Assembly (NCBI GenBank): GCA_023432025.1
Contig: JAEYVE010000282.1
Location: 1 to 21,343 of the forward strand
Length of the DNA stretch: 21,343 nucleotides
From: Pseudomonadota bacterium
Lineage (GTDB): Bacteria; Myxococcota_A; Polyangia; Polyangiales; Polyangiaceae
Direction: 5' to 3'
Shown: positions 15,929 to 21,343 of the stretch, in pieces
How the letters are laid out: each line of letters opens with the position of its first letter
Numbering within the stretch: position 1 is the stretch's first letter
Translations under genes and position numbers: made by a program
Notes under the pieces: model-generated
Databases searched by the model: none
Told to the model about the DNA's origin: nothing
The model's input: the letters and a program-made list of their open reading frames with translations, nothing else

Positions 15929-17776
15929 TCACCTCAGCCGCTTTGCCCAGGCCCGGATCTCGTCGTGGTCGGGGGCAAGTTCCAACGCGCGCTTCATTTC
16001 CGCGCTGGCACTCGTTGGCATGTTACTCAGATAGTAGGCGCGGGCGAGGGTGAGGCGGTAGACTGCCCGTTTTGGGTCAATCGCGGAGGCCTTGCGGGCA
16101 TACTCGACGGCTTGGCGTGCTTCGATACCTGCCTCGACCAGGCACAAGGCTGCTCGATCGTAGAGCTGAGCGCTTTTTTTGCCTCGCGCGGCGCGCCCAT
16201 AGGAGCGAGCGGCCTCCGCGGGGCGGCCTTCTTGCTCCTCGTAGCGGGCTTGTTCGAGGAACTGGTCGGCCAGGACGGCGTCGTTCTGCTCCTCCGTCTG
16301 CTCGAGGAGCTGACGCAGCGACTTGTCCTCGGGGGCGAGGGAAAGGGCCACCTTCAACGCGTTGATGGCCGAGGGCAGATTCCCCTCGGAAATGGCCTGT
16401 TCGGCGAGCGCACGGTAGCGGTCCGGCGCTCCGTCCTGCCCCTCGGCGACGCGTTTTTCGTAGAGGTTCTTGAGCTCGTCACTGACCGAACGGCGAGCCG
16501 CGTCCAGCGGTCCAGGCGACGGGAGCGAGCTGCGAGCCCCCACCAGCTTGCGTGCCAAAGAGCGCTTGGCTGCTTCCGGATCTTGCGGAGGCAAGGACGA
16601 GAAGCGCGCTCCGGTCGCCGGAACCGAGTCCCCGACTCTGGGCTGACCGGCGGGCGGCAGCGATTCGCGAACCGTTCCGGCCGGAGCTGCTCCGAGGGCG
16701 GACGAGGTGTGGGAAGCTGGTGAGAGCGGAGCGGGCTCGGGCGGGAGGATTGGGCGAGCTTGCGCTTGGAAAGGGTGTGCGTGCGTGGGAGGGCGCGGAG
16801 GTCCTGGAATGTAAGGGTGAGTAGGGCCTTCTTCTCCGGCGGAAACGGGAGGAATGGTTCCGACCGGGACCGCTGCTTCGACGTTTCGAACGGGAGGCGC
16901 AGACGGGGTGGCTCCCGACGCGGCGGGGGTCGGCGTCATGCGACGCGGAGGCACGGAGTCCAGCGGGGGAGCGTGCCGGCTCGCAGCAAGCGACCGATCG
17001 TACTCTTGGCGGCTCTTGTTGCGCGTCAGCGTGTCGTAGGCCTTGGTGAGAGCGCCAAAGACCTTTTCCAAACGCGGCTTGAAGATGCCGAGGGATTTTC
17101 CATAGTACCGATCGGTGTGAAAGATCGCGACGCGCTCGTAGTAGGCGAGCTTGATGGCCTTCTTGTCGGCGTCTTCGGGCACGCCCAGGAGCTGATAGTG
17201 GCTCACCCGTCCCAGGGCGGCGTACGCCTCCAAAATGATGCGCTTTCGCTCGACGTCGAGGTCCGCGGGTTCGTCCAAGAGCGAAACGTCGTAGTCCCGT
17301 GCGCCGGAATGCCGAGGTGGGACGAACGCGTTTTCCTCGATCGCCGCTCGAGGGTGCCCTGCTGGCGTCGGTCGCCGCGCGGCTCGTGCGGCTTCCGCGA
17401 CGGTGGGGCGAACGCCGGAAGTGGTGCGCTGCGGGTCCGACCCGGCGCCCGATACGGGAGAAGGCGAGTGCTGCGTGGGGGCGACTGGGCTGCGAGGTGT
17501 GTCCTGCTCCGGCCCAAAGCTGATCGCGCCGAGTGCTCGGAGGCGCTCCAGGCACGCGTTGACGCGTTCGTCTGGCAGGCCGGTGGATGCAGCAATGTCT
17601 TTGGGCGGCGAAGAGCCATCGACGCGCGACAGCACGAAGGCTTCCTCCGGACTCAACGGCAGGGTGCGCACGTCGAGTCCGCGTGTGATGCGAGGAGAAG
17701 CCTGATCCGCCAACTTCACGCCAAAATTGCCAAATGCCACGGTCACCGTCACGAGTCGCTCGCGGGGCTCGGCCAA
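15929..17776 (-). CDS. J-domain / TPR protein with HTD instead of HPD
   Basis: A 615-residue protein in four parts. Residues 39-88 (FVLSRVDG, then two helices) form a winged-helix-like module shared with the protein at 12770-13972. Residues 192-262 are a J domain (HYQLLGVPEDADKKAIKLAY; QEYDRSL), but the HPD tripeptide that stimulates Hsp70 ATPase reads His220-Thr221-Asp222 (codons CAC ACC GAT). Residues ~263-440 are a Pro/Ser/Ala-rich linker. Residues ~455-615 hold TPR-type repeats (AINALKVALSLAPED; YRLTLARAYYLSNMP; EMKRALELAPDH). It lies directly upstream of dnaK and is very likely its dedicated co-chaperone or scaffold. TTG 17776 is taken as the start because GAGGGG lies just before it; a GTG eight codons in is an alternative. 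It is the first gene of the five-gene minus-strand operon. Confidence 0.9.
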   Translation of the reverse strand: MAEPRERLVTVTVAFGNFGVKLADQASPRITRGLDVRTLPLSPEEAFVLSRVDGSSPPKDIAASTGLPDERVNACLERLRALGAISFGPEQDTPRSPVAPTQHSPSPVSGAGSDPQRTTSGVRPTVAEAARAARRPTPAGHPRAAIEENAFVPPRHSGARDYDVSLLDEPADLDVERKRIILEAYAALGRVSHYQLLGVPEDADKKAIKLAYYERVAIFHTDRYYGKSLGIFKPRLEKVFGALTKAYDTLTRNKSRQEYDRSLAASRHAPPLDSVPPRRMTPTPAASGATPSAPPVRNVEAAVPVGTIPPVSAGEEGPTHPYIPGPPRPPTHAHPFQAQARPILPPEPAPLSPASHTSSALGAAPAGTVRESLPPAGQPRVGDSVPATGARFSSLPPQDPEAAKRSLARKLVGARSSLPSPGPLDAARRSVSDELKNLYEKRVAEGQDGAPDRYRALAEQAISEGNLPSAINALKVALSLAPEDKSLRQLLEQTEEQNDAVLADQFLEQARYEEQEGRPAEAARSYGRAARGKKSAQLYDRAALCLVEAGIEARQAVEYARKASAIDPKRAVYRLTLARAYYLSNMPTSASAEMKRALELAPDHDEIRAWAKRLR

Positions 17777-18098
17777 TGAACCCCTCGACGTACAGAGACG
17801 GTCCCGGCGCCAACGTACCGAGCAAAGGGACCGCCACTATCGAGCGGCGAGTCTACCGAGTCGTCTGGGTACGCGGCAACCATGTCGCCCCACGAATTTT
17901 GCTTAAAGTCCGCCTAATTCCCCGCTCCATGATGCTCCTTCGGTACCTCCCTTGGGGAGGTGACGGCGAGGGCTATCGCCGTGTGTGCGCCCACCCGCCC
18001 ACACATCGCTACCGGTCGTGCTCTCGCTTCGGTATCCGCGGTAGGTCGTGTCCGGGCCAGGTTGCATCGAGGGGCGCACTTGGCGTAGGCGCCTCGTC
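17777..18098. promoter_or_regulatory. divergent promoter region of the DnaK operon and rhomboid gene
   Basis: These 322 bases separate two divergent transcription units, so both promoters should lie here. An AT-richer patch (GAATTTTGCTTAAAG, 17893-17907) is the most promoter-like part, but no consensus pair or sigma54 site is clear. A perfect 7-bp hairpin occurs at 17945-17961. I see no CIRCE-type heat-shock operator and no convincing small gene. Confidence 0.4.
17945..17961 (+). other. short perfect hairpin in the divergent region
   Basis: ACCTCCC (17945-17951), loop TTG, GGGAGGT (17955-17961). The left arm would pair with a Shine-Dalgarno-like GGGAGG in the right arm. It is 140 bases before the rhomboid ATG and could lie in its 5' leader. 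It may be an operator, a leader structure or chance. Confidence 0.3.
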
Positions 18099-18941
18099 AT
18101 GAGCCAAGGGTCACGGGTTTGCCCCGGGTGTGGTGCTCTGAACGGAATTGCCGAACCAGAGTGCTACCGATGTGGGCGGCCGCTCGCCAGCGCGCGTGGC
18201 GCGCTGGCTCAGCTGATGGACACGCCGTTTCTCGCGACCCGCATCCTGCTCGGGTTGTGTTTGGTGGATTTTGCCCTCCTCGTGCTCGACCATGGCGGTT
18301 TGCCTTGGACCATGTTTTCTCGTTTCGGTAGCCCGCCTTCGGGCTCGGAGCTGTTGCGCTGGGGAGGGCTGGTCGGCGACGTCGCCGCCAAAGAACCTTG
18401 GCGGTACCTGTCGGCAGTTTTCGTCCACTTGGATGCGCTGCACCTCTTGTTCAACAGCATGGCGCTCCTCGCGCTCGGCCGACGCACGGAGCAGCGCGTG
18501 GGGGGCTCGCGGATGGTCGTGGCTTTTACGGTGACGGGGATCGCCGGGTTCGTCGCTAGCGCCCTTTGGTACGGGGGCATGCCTTACGGAACGGCGGGCG
18601 CCAGCGGCGCCTTGTTCGGTCTCATGGGGCACGAAATTGGTCAATTGCACGCGCGGCGTGACCCGCGCTTGAAGGACATCCTGTTTCAGTTTGGCGCGTA
18701 CACCCTGGCCTTCGCTCTCATGTTCAACGTGAACAACGCCGCGCACCTCGGCGGCTTCGTTGCCGGCTACCCCTTGGGGCGCCTGTTCGCGCTGGAGCGG
18801 CGTCCTTGGCGGCGCGCCAACCTGTACCGCGCCCTGGCGGTGCTGTGCCTCGCCGCGAGCGTGGCGTCGCTCGTCTTGAGCGCTACGTCGCCGTCGTGGC
18901 AGAAGCTGCGCGCAAGTGAGGTCTTGTATGCGGAACGCTGA
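18099..18941 (+). CDS. rhomboid-family intramembrane serine protease with N-terminal zinc ribbon
   Basis: This 280-residue protein cleaves substrates within the membrane if active. The N-terminus has a zinc ribbon (CPGC at 8-11, CYRC at 22-25, spacing CxxC-x10-CxxC), common in multi-domain rhomboids and probably cytoplasmic. The rhomboid core follows: WRYLSAVFVHLDALHLLFNSMALL (as VHxxxxHLLFN, ~109-119), the catalytic Ser169 in GASGALFG, and the catalytic His216 in NNAAHLGGFVAGYPLG. About six membrane spans plus a final C-terminal span (LYRALAVLCLAASVASLVL) are visible. The dyad and oxyanion-region residues are intact. ATG 18099 is chosen because the zinc ribbon follows directly; GTG 18048 would add 17 residues without conserved sequence. 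It is divergent from the DnaK operon and 75 bases upstream of the GTPase gene. Confidence 0.92.
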   Translation: MSQGSRVCPGCGALNGIAEPECYRCGRPLASARGALAQLMDTPFLATRILLGLCLVDFALLVLDHGGLPWTMFSRFGSPPSGSELLRWGGLVGDVAAKEPWRYLSAVFVHLDALHLLFNSMALLALGRRTEQRVGGSRMVVAFTVTGIAGFVASALWYGGMPYGTAGASGALFGLMGHEIGQLHARRDPRLKDILFQFGAYTLAFALMFNVNNAAHLGGFVAGYPLGRLFALERRPWRRANLYRALAVLCLAASVASLVLSATSPSWQKLRASEVLYAER

Positions 18942-19016
18942 GCGCCGGGCCGAAGGCGGGCTACGGCGGTGCGCCCGTTCCCGCCGTCCGTGAGATCTTG
19001 ATAAGCTCCGCCGCAC

Positions 19017-20393
19017 ATGCCCGTCGTCAACCCACTGGCGCGCGAGCTGGTCTTCAAAATCGTCTACTACGGGCCGGGCCTGGGCGGGAAGACTACGACG
19101 CTCCAGCACATTCACGGCGCCACGCGCGCCGAGCACCGCGGCAAGATGGTGAGCCTCGCGACTCCCGTCGATCGCACGTTGTACTTCGACTTCTTGCCGA
19201 TTCGCGTGCCGAACGTCCGCGGCATGGGCGTTCGCCTGCAGCTGTTCACGGTGCCCGGGCAGGTCTACTACAACGCTACACGCAAGCTCGTGCTGACCGG
19301 CGCGGACGCGGTCGTGTTCGTCGCGGACTCCCAGCGCGCTCGTTTGGACGCGGATCTCGAGAGCATGGAGAACCTGCGAGACAACCTGCGCGAGCACGGG
19401 CGCAGCTTGGACGAGCTGCCGTTCACGATCGCCTACAACAAACGGGATCTGGACGACATCGTTCCCATCGCGGAGCTCGAGCAGCGCCTCAATCCGGGAG
19501 GCGCCGTCTCGTTCGCGACCTGCGCCACACGCGGCGACGGGGTCTTCGAAACGCTGGATCGCATCGCACGCATGGTGCTGGACGACTTCGAGCAGCGCAT
19601 GCCCGAGAGCCGCACCGCGCTCTCGATGGAAGGGTTTGGGCTCACGGAGGGAGGCCTCATCGAGGCGCTGCGCGTTGCGCGAGAACCATCGACGGGACCC
19701 GCGCCTGCGGAGCCGCGCGCTGCTCATTTCGTCGGCAACGGCGCTCCTGCAGAGGACGGCCCGCGCCGAAGCTCACTGTCCCCGGCAGCTGCCGCGCTCC
19801 AAGAAGAAACGCTGCTCGCGACCGTCTCCGGCAGGGTCATGGATCATGACGGCGAAGCCGCGCCGGTGCGTGCGGCTTCGGACGCAGCGCTCGCGCGCAC
19901 GTCCGCGCGGCTCGGCAGCGGAGGAGGTTTGCGCAGCGTTCGCCCACCGGCTTTGCAGGACCCTGCCTCGCGTCCGCTCGCGCCGAGCTCCGAGCCGAGC
20001 TCCGCCGTCGCTCCGCAATCGGCGCCGGCCTCGAGTGAGGGTTTCGTGCGTCCGGTCAACGGACACAGTCTCAGCTTTTTGCCGGTGTGGCCCGAGGAAG
20101 ATCGTGCCTTGGCGCGCGAAGTGGAGGGGAGCCTGGCGCGCGGCGACGCTGCCGCAGCAGTTCTTGGCGCGGGCTCGCTCGTTCGTCGCTCCATCGAGCG
20201 CACGGCGCCGCTCGAAGAAGGGGAGGGCGTGGCGCTCGCGGTCCTGGCGCTCGGCATCGACGGAGCGCGCTACCTGTGGCTTCGCCGCTGCATCGCGGAA
20301 GCGCGCTCCGGTACGGCTCTCACGCGGGAAGAGGCGCTCTTGGCTTACGTGTTTGCGTTGGACGTTTCTCGGAGCTGCCGCGGTCGCGCTTGA
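19017..20393 (+). CDS. MglA-type small GTPase with long C-terminal extension
   Basis: This is a 458-residue protein. Residues 1-~195 are a complete MglA-like GTPase: P-loop GPGLGGKTT (19-27), Arg53, FTVPGQ with Thr78 (where Ras-like proteins have Asp) and Gln82, VVFVADSQ, and NKRD (141-144). The numbering of Arg53, Thr78 and Gln82 coincides with Myxococcus MglA, the polarity switch for gliding, which ends near residue 195. Here ~260 residues follow: a low-complexity Pro/Ser/Ala-rich linker (~215-345), then a helical C-terminal domain (~350-450, PVWPEEDRALAREVEGSLARGD... LTREEALLAYVFALD, given as two separate blocks) that I do not recognise. No MglB-like (Roadblock) gene is adjacent, unlike the usual mglBA pair. 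It is therefore likely a paralogue. The rhomboid gene precedes it by 75 bases, and a strong hairpin follows its stop. Confidence 0.88.
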   Translation: MPVVNPLARELVFKIVYYGPGLGGKTTTLQHIHGATRAEHRGKMVSLATPVDRTLYFDFLPIRVPNVRGMGVRLQLFTVPGQVYYNATRKLVLTGADAVVFVADSQRARLDADLESMENLRDNLREHGRSLDELPFTIAYNKRDLDDIVPIAELEQRLNPGGAVSFATCATRGDGVFETLDRIARMVLDDFEQRMPESRTALSMEGFGLTEGGLIEALRVAREPSTGPAPAEPRAAHFVGNGAPAEDGPRRSSLSPAAAALQEETLLATVSGRVMDHDGEAAPVRAASDAALARTSARLGSGGGLRSVRPPALQDPASRPLAPSSEPSSAVAPQSAPASSEGFVRPVNGHSLSFLPVWPEEDRALAREVEGSLARGDAAAAVLGAGSLVRRSIERTAPLEEGEGVALAVLALGIDGARYLWLRRCIAEARSGTALTREEALLAYVFALDVSRSCRGRA

Positions 20394-20394
20394 G

Positions 20395-20427
20395 CTCTCG
20401 GAGCGGCACGTCCGCTCGCTCCGAGAG
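20395..20427. terminator. 11-bp hairpin between convergent genes
   Basis: CTCTCGGAGCG (20395-20405) is an exact inverted match to CGCTCCGAGAG (20417-20427), with an 11-base loop. It begins two bases after the GTPase stop codon, and the aldehyde dehydrogenase on the other strand stops at 20475. A short ATTTTC follows on the plus strand (20434-20439). A two-way terminator is likely. Confidence 0.68.
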
Positions 20428-20474
20428 GGTCGCATTTTCGAGGCTCTCCGTTTCGGCGCGGGCCAGACGCCGGT

Positions 20475-21343
20475 TCAAATCCGTCCGACGAGGCCGGAGA
20501 GCGGGCTCTTTTTGGAGAAGAGCGCGGAAAGCAAACGCCGCGCGACGCCTTCACTCTTTTCCGTGTACGGAAACCAGGGGCGCGTCGGCGGGGTGAAGCG
20601 CTCTTCACTGACGTGCTTCGGGGCGCACATGGCGCGCAGCGCCTCCTCGCCGTGCGTGCGCCCGTAGCCGCTGTTTTTGACGCCACCGAACGGCGCTTCG
20701 GGCGCGCCGTAGTCGGAGAGGACGTCGTTGATTACCACGCTGCCCACCTCGAGGCGCCTCGCCAACTCTCGAGCGCGAGAAGTGCTCTTACTGAAGACGT
20801 ACGCGTTCAGCCCCAGCGGGACGGAGTTGGCAATCTCCAGCGCCTGCTCTTCGTCCCGCACCTTCATGATGGGGACCACGGGGCCGAAGATTTCCTCACG
20901 CATCACGCGCATTTCGTTGGTGCACGCGGCGAGCACGGTGGGCTCGAAAAAGTCGCCGCGTCGTTCGGCGCGCTTTCCTCCGGTGCGGAGCTCTGCGCCG
21001 CGCTCGAGCGCGTCTTTGATCAGGGTCTCGGCGATGTTGCCTTGCTTGGGAAAAATGAGCGGCCCCACGTCCCACGACCCGTCGGGCCCGCCGACGCGGA
21101 GCGCGCGAGTTTGCTCGACCACGCGCTCCACCAACGCGTCGTAAACCGACTCGTGGGCAAGCACCCGCTCGACCGAAATGCACGCCTGGCCCGCGTTGAA
21201 GAAGCCGCCGAACGTGATGGCGCGCGCGGCTAGTTCGACGTCCGCGTCCCCGCACACCACGGCGGGCGCCTTGCCTCCGAGCTCGAGCACGCACTCCACG
21301 AGCGCTTGGCCGCAGGCGGCCGCCACGCGGCGCCCCGTTTCCA
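20475..21343 (-). CDS. aldehyde dehydrogenase family protein (C-terminal part)
   Basis: The frame is open to the window edge (GRRVAAACGQ lies just upstream of the first possible internal start), so the N-terminal half is missing. Family landmarks are present: ELGGKAP with the general-base Glu, GQACISVERV with the catalytic Cys, EEIFGPVVPI, LGLNAYVFS, GSVVINDV and PFGGVKNSGYGR. These NAD(P)-dependent enzymes oxidise aldehydes to carboxylic acids; the substrate cannot be read from this part. The C-terminus carries an extra basic/hydrophobic segment (WFPYTEKSEGVARRLLSALF) of the kind seen in ALDHs that associate with membranes or use long-chain or aromatic aldehydes; this is only a hint. It is convergent with the MglA-type gene. 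Confidence 0.93.
   Translation of the reverse strand, partial: ETGRRVAAACGQALVECVLELGGKAPAVVCGDADVELAARAITFGGFFNAGQACISVERVLAHESVYDALVERVVEQTRALRVGGPDGSWDVGPLIFPKQGNIAETLIKDALERGAELRTGGKRAERRGDFFEPTVLAACTNEMRVMREEIFGPVVPIMKVRDEEQALEIANSVPLGLNAYVFSKSTSRARELARRLEVGSVVINDVLSDYGAPEAPFGGVKNSGYGRTHGEEALRAMCAPKHVSEERFTPPTRPWFPYTEKSEGVARRLLSALFSKKSPLSGLVGRI

Noticed and set aside
14075..16723. 882-codon open frame on the plus strand
   Set aside because: It lies antisense to dnaK and the J-domain gene, both strongly supported by motifs. Its composition is that of a mirror frame in high-GC DNA and it shows no domain.
14024..17776. Housekeeping dnaK-dnaJ-grpE heat-shock operon
   Set aside because: No grpE, no zinc-finger DnaJ and no CIRCE element are seen; the J protein has TPRs and an HTD motif, so a specialised module is more likely.
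16479..17837. 452-codon frame on the minus strand overlapping the J-domain gene
   Set aside because: Another frame of the same strand as the J/TPR gene; very Arg/Ser-rich and without domains, as expected of an out-of-frame reading.
17960..18088. 42-codon GTG frame after GGGGAG upstream of the rhomboid gene
   Set aside because: The GTG overlaps the possible ribosome-binding site, the product has no pattern, and the bases are better explained by the hairpin and leader.
18111..19727. 538-codon open frame on the minus strand
   Set aside because: Antisense to the rhomboid and MglA-type genes, whose catalytic motifs are intact.

Overview
The window is GC-rich DNA from a bacterium that looks like a member of the Myxococcota (Polyangiales-like). 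This is an inference from gene content: an MglA-type gliding-motility GTPase, a second-type DnaK next to a J-domain/TPR protein, many Ala/Pro/Ser-rich low-complexity proteins, short lipoproteins and a zinc-ribbon rhomboid protease. The first ~900 bases are visibly less GC-rich than the rest and carry mobile-element debris.

Layout. 1-1400 is accessory DNA: the 3' end of an IS4-like transposase, a trypsin-like lipoprotein protease broken by three separate lesions, a short Cys-rich lipoprotein, and a possible 39-codon Cys-rich ORF. 1426-5326 (minus strand) holds four co-oriented genes: a DUF4230 membrane protein, purH, a ribbon-helix-helix protein and an M19-type dipeptidase with altered metal ligands. 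5509-5868 (plus) is a lipoprotein with an Asn-Gln-Gly repeat tail. 5971-7995 (minus) is argB followed at once by an RluA-family pseudouridine synthase. 8391-9821 (plus) is a full-length glycogen-synthase-like (GT5) protein whose active-site motifs are nearly all replaced.

9847-17776 (minus) is the centrepiece, a run of five tightly packed genes: J-domain/TPR protein, DnaK, a Pro-rich protein, an exported M1 metallopeptidase and a six-span membrane protein. The two proteins flanking DnaK share the same ~45-residue module (F-x-L-S-x-V-D-G followed by two helices), and the J domain has HTD in place of the canonical HPD. Together these look like a dedicated, non-housekeeping Hsp70 module. Divergently from it run a rhomboid protease (18099-18941) and an MglA-type GTPase with a 260-residue C-terminal extension (19017-20393). 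The window ends inside an aldehyde dehydrogenase on the minus strand.

A recurring theme is enzyme-family members with changed catalytic residues: GT5, M19 and the J domain. The best candidates for something undescribed are the DnaK module and the dead-looking GT5 protein. All family assignments come from reading motifs by eye; no database search was possible. No rRNA, tRNA or CRISPR array was seen.
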